Assembly: GCA_028280635.1 (NCBI GenBank)
Contig: JANQLM010000079.1
Coordinates: 1-55,095 of the forward strand
Length of the DNA stretch: 55,095 bases
Reading direction: 5' to 3'
Origin: Halieaceae bacterium
GTDB taxonomy: Bacteria > Pseudomonadota > Gammaproteobacteria > Pseudomonadales > Halieaceae
Of the stretch, positions 8,093-17,469 are shown one piece after another. The translations under genes were made by a program, and so were the position numbers. Positions within the stretch are counted from its first letter, which is position 1. Each line of letters opens with the position of its first letter. Below the pieces are notes generated by a model. The model saw only the letters and a list, made by a program, of their open reading frames with translations, searched no databases and had not been told where the DNA came from.

Positions 8093-10203
8093 AGCAGCCG
8101 TCCCACCCGATGCCCGTCGTGCATGGCGCCATGCAGGTAACCGGGACCCCCGCAGTCGCCGGCGATATGCACCTCCATCCCCCGGGCGGACAGAGACTCG
8201 GCCAGACCCGGGTTGCCGGTTGCGCCCGCCGCCAGGATGACCGAATCCGCCGCCAGGGTTTCCTCGCCGTCCGCGGTGGCCAGCCTGACACTGCCGGGCT
8301 CAATCGCCAACAGCCGCGTGTCGCCGCGCAGCACCACCTTGTGCTCGCGCAGGCCGTGAAGAACACGCCAGCGACGCACCACCGCCAGCTCGGCACCGAA
8401 GTAACTGCCCTCTTCCACCACGCTGACCTCGCGACCGCGCTCCACCAGGAACTCCGCCAGCTCCAGGCCCACCAGCCCGCCACCGGCGACAACAACGCGC
8501 CGGCCGAGCGGCATCCACCAGTGACTGCAGCGGCGGATCAGTGCGCCGCTGCCGGTGATCCCCAGCAGCTTGCCCGCCAGCAGCATGCAGCGATGGGACA
8601 ATGACAGCTTGCTTGCCACGCCGGTGTCACCGCTGACGGTCATCAGGTCGCGCAGTTCGTCGCCGCTGTAGACATGTGGCAGTTCGGCGCCAGACAACGG
8701 CGGCGCCGGCCTGAGGGCCCCGGTAGCCACCACCACGGCGTCCGGCGCCAGCTCGTCCACGATCTCCTCCGTAACGGCGGTATTGAGGCGTAGCTCGATC
8801 GGCAGCGACTCCACCTGGCCCGCCAGGTAATCCACCAGTTTCTCATTGGGCGGATAGGGAATGGCTGAGAAAAAGGCGGTGCCGCCCAGTCGACCGGAAG
8901 CCTCGCACAGGGTGACTTCATGCCCTCGCAGGGCGGCTACCCTGGCCGCTTCCATGCCGGCGGGCCCGCCGCCCACCACCAGCACCCGGCGCGGTGCCGG
9001 CGCAGGCTCGATCAGGGTCTCGGTTTCAAAGCCGGTCTGGGCGTTGACCGCGCAGATCAGGTGATCGTTGAGAAAGATACGGCTGACGCAGGTGTAGCAG
9101 TAGATGCAGGGCCGCACGGTCCGGGGCTGGTTGGCGGCCAGCTTGTTGGGCAACTCCGGGTCCGCCAGCAGCTTGCGTGCCATGGAAACAAAATCCGCCT
9201 CGCCGCGGGCGATCACCTGTTCGGCCACCTCGGGCTCGACCCGGCCAACGGCAATCACCGGAATGCTCACCGCCTGCTTCACCGCCCTGGCAAAGCCAAG
9301 GTAAGCACCGGGCTCGTGCACCAGGGGCGCTTCGGTAAAGCCGATACCGGAGCTGGAGTTGGCATAGGCGCTGACATGAACGGCGCTGGCACCGGCAGCC
9401 TCAGCCAGTTGTGCGGTGGCCACCGCGTCATCCAGGGTGATGCCCGGTTCGAGACGGTATTCATGAGCATCCAGTCGCAGCCACACCGGGAAGCTGTTCC
9501 CCACCCGGGCGCGCACGGCCTGCAGCACCTCACATAACAGACGCGCCCGGTGTTCCAGTTCACCGCCATAGGCGTCATCGCGCTGATTGGTGTACGGAGA
9601 CAGGAACTCCGCCAGGATATAGCCGTGGCCGGCGTGCAGTTCGACCCCGTCAAAGCCGGCCCGCTGGGCACGCTCAGCCGCATCGGCGAAGCGCTCTATC
9701 AGCCAGGCGATGTCCTGGCTGTCCGCCACCTTGTACTCGATTTTGGCGCCTGCCAGCGACTTCACGAAGGCGGCCATCTCATCGGGTGTCAGCGCCGCCA
9801 TCATATCGTCCGGCGTATGCCTGGGCAGGGATGGGACCAGCATCGGACGACCTGCGGCCATATCGCGCACTGCGACCTTGCCGGCGTGCTGAAGCTGGAT
9901 GATGGCGCGGCAGCCGTGCTGCTTCACTCGGCGCGCCAGGGCCGTCAGGCCCGGCAGGAACTCGTCGCTGGAGATGCCGACCTGGTTGGGATTGCAGTTG
10001 CCCCGCGGCCAGGCAATAGCCGCCACGCCGACGATGACGGCACCCGCGCCGCCGCGGGCGCGGGCCTCGTAATAGGCTTGTATGCGTTCGCCGCAGTGGC
10101 CGTCCGTCTCGCAGAGATTGCTGCCCATCGGCGCCATGAGGATACGGTTGCGTAGCGTCAGGCCGCCGATGCGGCCTGCTGACATGAGGTGTTGAAAGCC
10201 CAT
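8089..10203 (-). CDS. NADPH-dependent 2,4-dienoyl-CoA reductase/OYE-family flavoprotein
   Basis: 704 aa from ATG 10203. The N-terminal ~370 residues are an old-yellow-enzyme TIM barrel (LMAPMGSNLCETDGH; LHAGHGYILAEFLSPYTN with the His-x2-Gly-His-Gly substrate motif). A 4Fe-4S cluster follows (CIYCYTCVSRIFLNDHLIC, spacing C-x2-C-x2-C-x11-C). Two Rossmann domains come next: VLVVGGGPAGMEAA for FAD and VVVAGGGLVGLELAEF for NAD(P)H. This is the layout of FadH and of trimethylamine dehydrogenase-like enzymes. The likely role is reduction of an alpha,beta-unsaturated acyl-CoA or enone in lipid or sterol breakdown; the exact substrate is open. The gene is first in its run and divergent from a TonB-dependent receptor. 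Confidence 0.85.
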   Translation of the reverse strand: MGFQHLMSAGRIGGLTLRNRILMAPMGSNLCETDGHCGERIQAYYEARARGGAGAVIVGVAAIAWPRGNCNPNQVGISSDEFLPGLTALARRVKQHGCRAIIQLQHAGKVAVRDMAAGRPMLVPSLPRHTPDDMMAALTPDEMAAFVKSLAGAKIEYKVADSQDIAWLIERFADAAERAQRAGFDGVELHAGHGYILAEFLSPYTNQRDDAYGGELEHRARLLCEVLQAVRARVGNSFPVWLRLDAHEYRLEPGITLDDAVATAQLAEAAGASAVHVSAYANSSSGIGFTEAPLVHEPGAYLGFARAVKQAVSIPVIAVGRVEPEVAEQVIARGEADFVSMARKLLADPELPNKLAANQPRTVRPCIYCYTCVSRIFLNDHLICAVNAQTGFETETLIEPAPAPRRVLVVGGGPAGMEAARVAALRGHEVTLCEASGRLGGTAFFSAIPYPPNEKLVDYLAGQVESLPIELRLNTAVTEEIVDELAPDAVVVATGALRPAPPLSGAELPHVYSGDELRDLMTVSGDTGVASKLSLSHRCMLLAGKLLGITGSGALIRRCSHWWMPLGRRVVVAGGGLVGLELAEFLVERGREVSVVEEGSYFGAELAVVRRWRVLHGLREHKVVLRGDTRLLAIEPGSVRLATADGEETLAADSVILAAGATGNPGLAESLSARGMEVHIAGDCGGPGYLHGAMHDGHRVGRLL

Positions 10204-10351
10204 TGTCCCGATGTTTTCGATACCCGGTTTCTGATCAACGGCTTGCAGCTTATCCGCTCGCCGGAAGGAACTGCCGGAGGGCCCCTGAAAAAACTGCCTT
10301 TGGGTTAAAAAGAGCAACCAGCCTTGCCACGTCGCCATCTCGTGCTACATA

Positions 10352-10367
10352 TAGCCCAAATGGGCTA
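10352..10367. promoter_or_regulatory. 16-bp perfect palindrome in divergent promoter region
   Basis: TAGCCCA-AA-TGGGCTA: two perfect 7-bp arms around a 2-bp centre, lying 65 nt before the receptor start and about 150 nt before the divergent reductase start. There is no following T-tract, so it is not a terminator. Size and placement suit a dimeric regulator, but no regulator is encoded next to it and the protein is unknown. Confidence 0.5.
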
Positions 10368-10432
10368 GGACAGAGCCTGAACACAAATTTATAGTTCAAA
10401 GACTCCACAATCACTATAACAGGAGCAGAACG

Positions 10433-12931
10433 ATGGCCCGTACCGCAAGCACGCACATCGCCGCCCGCCGCCAATGGCCCGCCATGGGCCGGATACCGGC
10501 ATCACCTACCCCGCTCGCCCTGGCCATTCTGGCTGCCTCCACACTGTCCGTACCGGCGGCTGCCCAGGATCGCACCTCGGTACTGGAAGAAATTGTGGTG
10601 ACGGCCCAGCGCCGTGAAACCATGCTCCAGGAGACGCCCATTGCTGTCACCGCGTTCACCAGCCAGAAGATCGAGGACATGGGTATCTTCGATATCACCG
10701 ATATCAGCGGTATGGCGCCAAACACCAATATCCAGAAGCAACCCTCTTCCAACTCCAACATGTCCATCGCCATCCGAGGCATTACCAGTGGCGAAACTGC
10801 GCTATTGGTCGATCCGAAGGTGAGCTTCTATGTGGACGGTGTGTACCTGAGCAAAACCGTTGGCGCGGTGTTTGACATTGTCGACATGGAGAGCATCGAA
10901 GTGCTGCGCGGCCCCCAGGGCACGCTGTTCGGCCGCAACAGCAGCGGCGGCGCCATCAATGTCACTACGGTGAAACCCAGCGGCGAACTGGGGGGCAATG
11001 TGGAAGCCAGCTTCGGCAATGAGGGCTATATGCGTTACCGCGGCAGCATCGACCTGCCGAAAATTGCCGACATGCTGTCCGTGAAGGTCAGCGCCATGCA
11101 TATGGAATGGGACGGTTGGGCGGACAACGACTTCCCCGGCCAGGAATCCGACCTCGCCAGTGAGGACAACGACAGCTACCGGATCGCCCTGCGGCTTGAG
11201 CCTACCGACAACCTGACGCTGGACTATGCCTACGACAAGACCGACAACGAAGGCGTGCCAGTGCCGTTCCAGGTCACCGAAGTCAAGGACAGCATCTTCA
11301 ACGGCATCACCACCACACCCTTTCCCTACGAGTTTCTCGGGGGCCAGCTTTACCAGGAAATGGCGGCCCTGGTAGGCGATCCGGACGAGCGCCGTGAAGA
11401 CTACAACCTGGATTCCGTAAGCACCGAAGAACTGGAGGTGGAAGGCCATACCTTCACCGCCACCCTGGAACTCGATTCCGTTACCCTGAAATACATCTTT
11501 GGCGATCGGGATACCGACTCCACCTACGACGCTACCGACCTGGACGGCGGCGCGCTGAACACGGCTGACCTGTTCTACGGTGGCGGCCAGGTCATACCAA
11601 CACCTGGCTTCCACGCCGCCATTCCCGATGGCACCGTGGAAATGACGACACATGAGTTCCAGATCATCGGCGACCTCTTTGATGACCGCCTCGCCTATAC
11701 CTTCGGGTACTACCATTACGAGGAAGACGTATTCCAGGACAACCCGCAGACCTTCGGCCTGCCCATCCAGTTCCTGGCGGTTGACCCCACGCTGCTGGCC
11801 GCTTATACGGCGGCGGGATTCTGTAACGACGTCCCCGGGCAGGGCCCGGTCTGTATCGGTAGCCAGCGCCAGCCACTGCCCTTCCCGGCCCCGGGCGCAG
11901 ACCCGAACCTGAACGGCGCGGTGGACTTTACCTACGGCCAGAATACGGAATCCTGGGCGATCTACGGGCAAGGCAGTTACGACCTGACCGACAATCTCGA
12001 AGTCACCTTTGGCCTGCGTTACACCGAGGATGAGCGCGACGCGTTTCTGTTCAACGAAAGCCTGGGCCATATCGACTTCAGTGACCGCCTGCGCAACGAG
12101 GAGGACTGGGACAACATCAGTTACCTGTTCAATCTGAACTGGGCTGTCACTGAAGACATGAACCTCTACGCCACCTATTCCACCGGCTACAACGCCGGGG
12201 GCTTCAATGCCAGGGCCTCCACGGAGCGTTCCTGGAATGACCCGGTGGATGAGGAAGAGGTGGATTCCTTTGAACTGGGCATGAAGGCCGACTGGCTGGA
12301 CAACCGGCTGCGCACCAACGTTGCCCTGTTCTACAACGAGTTCACCGACATCCAGATTACCCAGTTCGAAGCCGGGAGCGGCGGGGCTTCCAGTCAGTTG
12401 GTGAACGCGGGCGAAGCGACCTACTGGGGCGTGGAGCTGGACATGGTGGCCATCCTGGCGGAGGGCCTGATCATGGACCTGACCTACGGCTACCTGAACT
12501 CCGACTACGATGAATACCTGGCTCGTGACCCTGCCACCGACCAGGAAGTGGACATCTCGAACATCACCGATGTCACCCGCGCCCCGGAGCACAACGGCAA
12601 TATCGGCCTGCAATATGACTTTGCACCCTTCGACTTTGGTTCGCTGAGTGCCCGGGTGGATGCCAGCTATTCCGACGAGTTCGTTTTCCATCCTTTCCAG
12701 AACCAGTTCGACGCTGCCAGGGATCGCTGGATTCTGAACGCCCGGGTTAGTCTCAACGACATATCCCTGGGTGACGTCGGCACCCTGCGAGTATCGGCCT
12801 GGGGTAAGAACCTGGCAGACGAAGAGTTCGAAGAATGGGGCATCGACTTCGCCAGCCTGGGCTGGGCAGGCAATACCTTTGGCCGCCCGCGCACCTACGG
12901 CGTGGACTTCGTGGTCAACTTCGGAGACTGA
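10433..12931 (+). CDS. TonB-dependent outer-membrane receptor
   Basis: 832 aa. The ribosome site AGGAG (10421-10425) sits 7 nt before ATG 10433. The signal peptide ends near PAAA (residue 44). The TonB box EEIVVTAQR (~52-60) and the plug with VLRGPQGTLFGRNSSGGAINV are typical of the large receptor group found in marine proteobacteria and sphingomonads. The rest is a 22-strand-type barrel with many Asp/Asn-rich loops. It ends VVNFGD, without the usual terminal aromatic residue, though a Phe lies three residues inside. The ligand is unknown; neighbours in lipid-type metabolism hint at a hydrophobic substrate, which is inference only. Confidence 0.93.
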   Translation: MARTASTHIAARRQWPAMGRIPASPTPLALAILAASTLSVPAAAQDRTSVLEEIVVTAQRRETMLQETPIAVTAFTSQKIEDMGIFDITDISGMAPNTNIQKQPSSNSNMSIAIRGITSGETALLVDPKVSFYVDGVYLSKTVGAVFDIVDMESIEVLRGPQGTLFGRNSSGGAINVTTVKPSGELGGNVEASFGNEGYMRYRGSIDLPKIADMLSVKVSAMHMEWDGWADNDFPGQESDLASEDNDSYRIALRLEPTDNLTLDYAYDKTDNEGVPVPFQVTEVKDSIFNGITTTPFPYEFLGGQLYQEMAALVGDPDERREDYNLDSVSTEELEVEGHTFTATLELDSVTLKYIFGDRDTDSTYDATDLDGGALNTADLFYGGGQVIPTPGFHAAIPDGTVEMTTHEFQIIGDLFDDRLAYTFGYYHYEEDVFQDNPQTFGLPIQFLAVDPTLLAAYTAAGFCNDVPGQGPVCIGSQRQPLPFPAPGADPNLNGAVDFTYGQNTESWAIYGQGSYDLTDNLEVTFGLRYTEDERDAFLFNESLGHIDFSDRLRNEEDWDNISYLFNLNWAVTEDMNLYATYSTGYNAGGFNARASTERSWNDPVDEEEVDSFELGMKADWLDNRLRTNVALFYNEFTDIQITQFEAGSGGASSQLVNAGEATYWGVELDMVAILAEGLIMDLTYGYLNSDYDEYLARDPATDQEVDISNITDVTRAPEHNGNIGLQYDFAPFDFGSLSARVDASYSDEFVFHPFQNQFDAARDRWILNARVSLNDISLGDVGTLRVSAWGKNLADEEFEEWGIDFASLGWAGNTFGRPRTYGVDFVVNFGD

Positions 12932-12975
12932 CGTCAGGCACCGTCCCCTCCTGGGGGAGCGTGCCACCGTGAGAC

Positions 12976-13002
12976 AGCCCGGGCATCGCCCGGGCTTTTT
13001 TT
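12976..13002 (+). terminator. Rho-independent terminator of the TonB receptor gene
   Basis: GCCCGGGC (12977-12984), loop ATC, GCCCGGGC (12988-12995), then seven T. A perfect 8-bp GC stem with a T-run on the plus strand, 45 nt after the receptor stop. The T-run overlaps the stop codon of the convergent epimerase gene. Confidence 0.92.
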
Positions 13003-13924
13003 ATCGGACGAGCAGCGCCGGGGCCAGGGTCTCGACCATGGCGCGAATGCCCTCGCGCCAGTCTACCCGGGTAGGCCCGATCAGGGCGTGCATGCGCTGG
13101 TGGTCTATACACAGGCTGCCAAAGGCTTCGGGATTTTCCCTGAACCTCGGCTCAAGGCCAGTGAGCTCAGAGAGCCAGCCACACCACTCCTCGATACTGG
13201 TGCGCTGGGAACCACCGAAGTTGACGACGGTAGCCTCGCTGCTGGCCGCAGCCAGCAGCCGCGGGATCTTCTCCACATAATCGTCGACGTGCAGCAGGTT
13301 GTAGTAGTTGGGGGCTTCCGGGTGGACATCGATGGGGACGCCCTCACGCATCATTAACAGGTGATACCAGGGCCAGCCGCCGTTGTTGCCATAGGGCACA
13401 CTGAGGCGCGCAATGGTGGTGGGCAGGCTTAGCTGTCGCGCGGTGAAGCGCACTACCGTTTCCGCGGCAATCTTGCTGATGCTGTAGGTGGGAAACATCG
13501 CCCGGTGATTGTCGCCCAGCGCCGCATCCTCGGCCAGCGGCTGGTGGCCCGCGTACTGGTACACCGCCGTGGAGGAAAAGTGCAGAAAAGCCCGGGCCTC
13601 TCGGCAGTGGAGCATCAGCCGCCCGGCCGCTTCGGCGTTGGCGGCCAGGTCGTGGTCAAAACTCCCGGTCTTGGCAACGGCGAAGTTGAGGACGTAGTCG
13701 AAGTCCTGCGCCAGTCCGACCAGCCCCTCCGGGTCGGCGAGGTCCACGCTGACGCATTCAGCGCCCAGCGCCGTGAGTCGGTCGCGGTCCTCCTGTCTGG
13801 CAAAGCGCGCCACCGCCGTGAGCTGCGCACCGCCAGCCAGCGCCGCCACCACCGGTTCGGCTACCTGGCCGGTAGCCCCGGTGACCAGCAGTTTGCGGCC
13901 GGACAGGTCGACGGGATCGAACAA
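13001..13924 (-). CDS. NAD-dependent epimerase/dehydratase (extended SDR)
   Basis: 307 aa. The N-terminal glycine motif TGATGQVAEP binds NAD(P), and the catalytic YSISK (Tyr-x3-Lys) lies in PTYSISKIAAE. Family members act on nucleotide sugars or on sterol-like and other hydroxyl substrates; nothing here decides between them. The best start is TTG 13924, 5 nt after the stop of the GGDEF-like gene, so translation is probably coupled. No separate ribosome site is obvious. It converges with the TonB receptor and shares its terminator region. Confidence 0.85.
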   Translation of the reverse strand: MFDPVDLSGRKLLVTGATGQVAEPVVAALAGGAQLTAVARFARQEDRDRLTALGAECVSVDLADPEGLVGLAQDFDYVLNFAVAKTGSFDHDLAANAEAAGRLMLHCREARAFLHFSSTAVYQYAGHQPLAEDAALGDNHRAMFPTYSISKIAAETVVRFTARQLSLPTTIARLSVPYGNNGGWPWYHLLMMREGVPIDVHPEAPNYYNLLHVDDYVEKIPRLLAAASSEATVVNFGGSQRTSIEEWCGWLSELTGLEPRFRENPEAFGSLCIDHQRMHALIGPTRVDWREGIRAMVETLAPALLVR

Positions 13925-13929
13925 GGGCT

Positions 13930-15066
13930 TCAGGTCAGCATGGCAGCCAGGCGCGACAGCGACACCCGGTTACCACCGTCGCGGTGTGAGCGCTCCATCG
14001 CCTGGGAGGCATTGGTCTTGAGCTGCTCGGCGAGCTGCTCCATGTTGATGGCGGGATAATTCTGCGGCGTCCAGGTGCTCATGCCGATGGCCAGGCTGGC
14101 AAACAAGTTGGCGCCGCGGCCATCGTCAATTTCCATGAACTCGGTTTCGCTGCGAATACGCTCGGCGATTTCCTGGCCCTTGTCCTCCGGACAGGCCGGC
14201 AGCAGCAGCGCGAAGCAGGAGCCGTGCAGTCGCGCCAGGTAATCGGTGCGGCGCAGCATACCGGAAATATGCCGGCCAATGGCCTTGAGCACAAAGTCGC
14301 CGGAGAGATGGCCGTAGTTGTCGGAGATGGACGAAAAGTCATCCACTTCCATGATCATCAGCGTCAGGGGCTTCTTGTTGCGGTGGGCACGGGCGACTTC
14401 CCGACGCAGCTCCATCTCAAAGGCGCGCTGGTTGCTGAGCCTGGTGAGTGGGTCCAGCAGGCTCAGGGACGCGAGGCGCTCGGCGTTGGTACAGTTCTCA
14501 AGGCAAATGGCGATGATCGATGCCAGGTGATTGAGAAAGCCTGTTTCAACCTCACTGTCGAAGGCCTCCGCATCTTCACTGACCCAGTGAAAGCTGCCTA
14601 CCAGCAGGTTCTCGCGCACCAGGGGCAGCAGCAGGGCACTCTGGCCGCTGTCCACATTGGCGATAGCGCGCAGCGCTCGGGGGTCCTCCGAAACGATGAC
14701 CTCAACACGGGGGCGAGCACCGTATAGCTGTTGCATGTCGAAGGAGTCTTTCTCGAGCACAAGATCGATACCAAACTCCAGCTCTGCCGGCAGCAGTTCC
14801 GCCAGCTCACCGTCGGGGTCATACAGGTTGAGGCTCACGCCACTCAGGCCAAAGTGTATCTGGGTGGTGTGTAGCAGTACGTCGAGCAGCGCAGCGAGGC
14901 TGGAGGCATCGAGCAACATCAGCTCGTAACTCTGCAGGCGCTGCAGGATGCGCTCATTGAGTTCCACCGTGCGCGCAAACTCGCCCATTTGCGAATCGAT
15001 ATCGCGATACGACAGAGCGTCGGTGGACTTGCGCGTGTCCGATTCCTTTCCCGGCGGTGTGGCCAT
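13930..15066 (-). CDS. GAF-like sensor with degenerate GGDEF domain
   Basis: 378 aa from ATG 15066 (an in-frame ATG at 15120 would add 18 residues but would run into the promoter zone of the TPP riboswitch). Residues ~50-195 resemble a DUF484/GAF-type sensory domain. Residues ~204-370 are a GGDEF fold: DPLTRLSNQRAF and DNYGHLSGDFVL are preserved. The signature is HGSCF (281-285) instead of GGDEF, which should abolish diguanylate cyclase activity. The inhibitory-site motif RRTD (272-275) is kept at the right five-residue distance, so the protein may sense c-di-GMP. It is expressed with the downstream epimerase. Confidence 0.87.
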   Translation of the reverse strand: MATPPGKESDTRKSTDALSYRDIDSQMGEFARTVELNERILQRLQSYELMLLDASSLAALLDVLLHTTQIHFGLSGVSLNLYDPDGELAELLPAELEFGIDLVLEKDSFDMQQLYGARPRVEVIVSEDPRALRAIANVDSGQSALLLPLVRENLLVGSFHWVSEDAEAFDSEVETGFLNHLASIIAICLENCTNAERLASLSLLDPLTRLSNQRAFEMELRREVARAHRNKKPLTLMIMEVDDFSSISDNYGHLSGDFVLKAIGRHISGMLRRTDYLARLHGSCFALLLPACPEDKGQEIAERIRSETEFMEIDDGRGANLFASLAIGMSTWTPQNYPAINMEQLAEQLKTNASQAMERSHRDGGNRVSLSRLAAMLT

Positions 15067-15077
15067 GTTCCTGCCTG

Positions 15078-15105
15078 TTATCAGCGCACCGCTAGATGAT
15101 ACACT
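15078..15105 (+). promoter_or_regulatory. Candidate sigma70 promoter for thiamine-uptake operon
   Basis: TTATCA (15078-15083) and TACACT (15100-15105) with 16-bp spacing, ending about 20 nt before the TPP riboswitch. The boxes are only moderate matches; the placement relative to the riboswitch is the main support. Confidence 0.4.
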
Positions 15106-15127
15106 GTGTTCGCTTTGCATTGCATCG

Positions 15128-15247
15128 CAACCTGAGGGGTGGCACCGCCTGAGATGCCGACCTCCCGGACGTGTCTTGACTCGACCGGGGCCGCGTTGGC
15201 GAACCCTTTGAACCTGATCCGGTTAGCACCGGCGTAGGAATAGGTGA
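15128..15247 (+). promoter_or_regulatory. TPP (THI-box) riboswitch
   Basis: Shows the conserved thiamine pyrophosphate aptamer parts in order: closing-stem strand ACCT (15130-15133), GGGGTGGCACC, CTGAGA (15149-15154), CCTTTGAACCTGATC (~15205-15219), CCGGTTAGCACCGG hairpin, GCGTAGGAA, and AGGT (15242-15245) pairing back to ACCT. It lies about 100 nt before the receptor start. The linker holds a small hairpin TCCGCA/TGCGGA (15312-15327) just before the ribosome site GGAGAG, so translational control is likely. It should lower expression of the three-gene uptake operon when TPP is plentiful. Confidence 0.95.
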
Positions 15248-15344
15248 ACGCGGCTTTCCTCTACGTTGTCCGCTAGTTATCCATTACGTCGTCAACCGGG
15301 TCTCTTTTGACTCCGCATCACTGCGGATTGAATGGAGAGACTCC

Positions 15345-17462
15345 GTGAAAATCAACAATACCCTGATTGGCCTGGCGCTGTTGCCGCTGGGCATGTCCGC
15401 TTTAGCCCAGGAGGATAAGGAATCCACCGGCGAGCACTTCGAAGAAGTGATCGTTACCGCCGAGTTTCGCCGCACTGAGCTGATGGATACCAGCGCCAGC
15501 GTCAGCGTGCTGGGCGCACAGGACATACAGCAGCGCGCGGCCCAGCACCTCGAGGAAGTCCTCAACCTGGCGCCCAATGTGAACTTTGCCGGCGGCACCT
15601 CCCGCGGCCGCTACTTCCAGATACGCGGGGTGGGTGACCGCAGCCAGTTCCAGGAGCCGCTCAACCCCTCCGTGGGCCTGCGAGTCGACGGCGTCGATTT
15701 CTCCGGCATCGGCGCCATTGGCACCCTGTTCGACGTTGAACAGGTCGAGGTGCTGCGTGGCCCCCAGGGCACCCTGCACGGCGCCAACGCGCTGGCGGGG
15801 CTGATCGACATTCGCAGCAGTGCCCCCACGGAGGATTTCTACCACCGCGTTGATGCCACTGTGGGGGATTACGACACCACCAGCCTGGGTGTGGTCAGCA
15901 GCGGGCCCATCACCGACACCTTGCTTTACCGCGTGGCCGTTGAGCAGTTCAACAGCGACGGTTACACCGAGAACAACTTCCTGGGTGACAACAACACCCA
16001 GGAGCGCGATGAGCTGACTGCCCGCGGCCGCCTGCGCTGGCTGTTGTCTGACCAGCACCGCATCGATATCGGCCTCACCTATATCGACGTGGACAACGGC
16101 TACGACGCCTTTTCACTCGACGATCCGAGGGAGACAATTTCCGATGAGCCGGGCCGCGACAGCCAGGAGTCGCTGGCCCTGTCGCTGCAGACCAGTTCGA
16201 GCTTTTCCCGGTTTGAGCTGCAGACCCTGTTCAGCTACGCCAACAGCGACAGCGAGTACAGCTATGACGAAGACTGGACCTTCGAGGGTTTCCACCCCGA
16301 GGGCTACAGTTCGACGGACAGCTACCTGCGTGAGCGCGACAGCCTCAGCGCCGAGCTGCGGCTGGTTTCCAGTGAATCTTCCAGGCTGTTCGGGGGCCGC
16401 AGCGACTGGGCGGTGGGTATCTACTATCTTGCCAACGATGAAGACCTGGACCGACGCTACACCTTTGCCGGCCCCTTCGACAGCGAATTCGACACCGAAA
16501 CCTGGGCAGCTTATGGCCAGATCGATACCGCGCTAAGCGAACGCCTGACCCTGATCACCGGCCTGCGGCTGGAAAACCGCGACACCGACTACAGCGACAG
16601 CAACGCGGTGGCCTTCAACCCGGACAAAGACCTGTGGGGCGGCAAACTGGCGCTGGAGTACGACTGGATGGATAACACCCTGGCCTATGCTTCCGTGTCG
16701 CGGGGCTATCGCGCCAACGGTGTGAATGGCGGCATCCTGGCCAGCATCGACGCCACCGACGACCCGGAGGTGATTGCCGGCCTCAACTCGGTGCGGACCT
16801 TCGACGAAGAAACGCTTATCAACTATGAAGTGGGACTCAAGAGCCGGCCGCTGGATGGCACCCTGCGGCTGCGCGCTGCCCTGTTCTACATGGACCGCGA
16901 AGACCTGCAGGTGCGCGGTTCCTTCCTGATCCCCCAGGAGGGCGGCGCCACCACGTTTATCGATTACACCAGCAACGCCGCCGAGGGTGAGAACTACGGC
17001 GCCGAAGTCGAGCTCGACTGGCTGGCCAGTGAGAATCTGCAGCTATGGGCCAACCTGGGCTGGCTGGAGACCGAACTCGAAGACTACGTCAATGTGTTCG
17101 GCGAGGACCTGTCCGGTCGCGATCAGGCCCAGGCTCCCGCCTACCAGTTTTCCCTGGGTGGCCGCTACGACTTTGGGCGTGGCTTCTTCCTGCGCCTTGA
17201 AGTGGAGGGTAAGGACGAGTTCTTCTTCTCCGACCGGCACAACGCCCAGGCCGACAGCTACGAGCTGGTGCACGGCCGCCTGGGATACAGCCGCGACAAC
17301 TGGTCAGTGGCCCTCTGGGGGCGCAACCTGACCGACGAGGACTACACCGTGCGGGGCTTCGGCGGTTTCGGCAACGATCCCCGCAATGACTACCTGGTGG
17401 AAGACTACGTCCAGCTCGGCGAGCCGCGTATGGTGGGCGTAGACCTGAGCATGAGCTTCTGA
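15345..17462 (+). CDS. TonB-dependent receptor, probable thiamine receptor
   Basis: 705 aa from GTG 15345, with GGAGAG five nt upstream. The signal peptide ends near ALA at 21, TonB box EEVIVTAEFR at ~33-42, and the plug carries VLRGPQGTLHGANALAGLID. The protein ends DLSMSF with the terminal Phe expected of an outer-membrane barrel. Its position directly behind a TPP riboswitch and ahead of a PnuC-type permease and a thiamine-kinase-like enzyme indicates thiamine or a thiamine precursor/phosphate as ligand. This is inferred from regulation and context; sequence alone shows only the receptor family. Confidence 0.92.
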   Translation: MKINNTLIGLALLPLGMSALAQEDKESTGEHFEEVIVTAEFRRTELMDTSASVSVLGAQDIQQRAAQHLEEVLNLAPNVNFAGGTSRGRYFQIRGVGDRSQFQEPLNPSVGLRVDGVDFSGIGAIGTLFDVEQVEVLRGPQGTLHGANALAGLIDIRSSAPTEDFYHRVDATVGDYDTTSLGVVSSGPITDTLLYRVAVEQFNSDGYTENNFLGDNNTQERDELTARGRLRWLLSDQHRIDIGLTYIDVDNGYDAFSLDDPRETISDEPGRDSQESLALSLQTSSSFSRFELQTLFSYANSDSEYSYDEDWTFEGFHPEGYSSTDSYLRERDSLSAELRLVSSESSRLFGGRSDWAVGIYYLANDEDLDRRYTFAGPFDSEFDTETWAAYGQIDTALSERLTLITGLRLENRDTDYSDSNAVAFNPDKDLWGGKLALEYDWMDNTLAYASVSRGYRANGVNGGILASIDATDDPEVIAGLNSVRTFDEETLINYEVGLKSRPLDGTLRLRAALFYMDREDLQVRGSFLIPQEGGATTFIDYTSNAAEGENYGAEVELDWLASENLQLWANLGWLETELEDYVNVFGEDLSGRDQAQAPAYQFSLGGRYDFGRGFFLRLEVEGKDEFFFSDRHNAQADSYELVHGRLGYSRDNWSVALWGRNLTDEDYTVRGFGGFGNDPRNDYLVEDYVQLGEPRMVGVDLSMSF

Positions 17463-17469
17463 GGACCCC

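Noticed and set aside
10392-10420. TAGTTC...TATAAC as promoter for the TonB receptor
   Set aside because: The -35 match is weak and the start would fall only a few bases before the ribosome site.
10802-12967. 721-residue open frame antisense to the TonB receptor
   Set aside because: Valine/glycine-rich low-meaning product, mirror of receptor codon usage; the receptor has signal peptide, TonB box and terminator.
15067-15120. 18-residue N-terminal extension of the GGDEF-like protein
   Set aside because: It overlaps the likely riboswitch promoter and has a poorly spaced ribosome site; kept only as an alternative.
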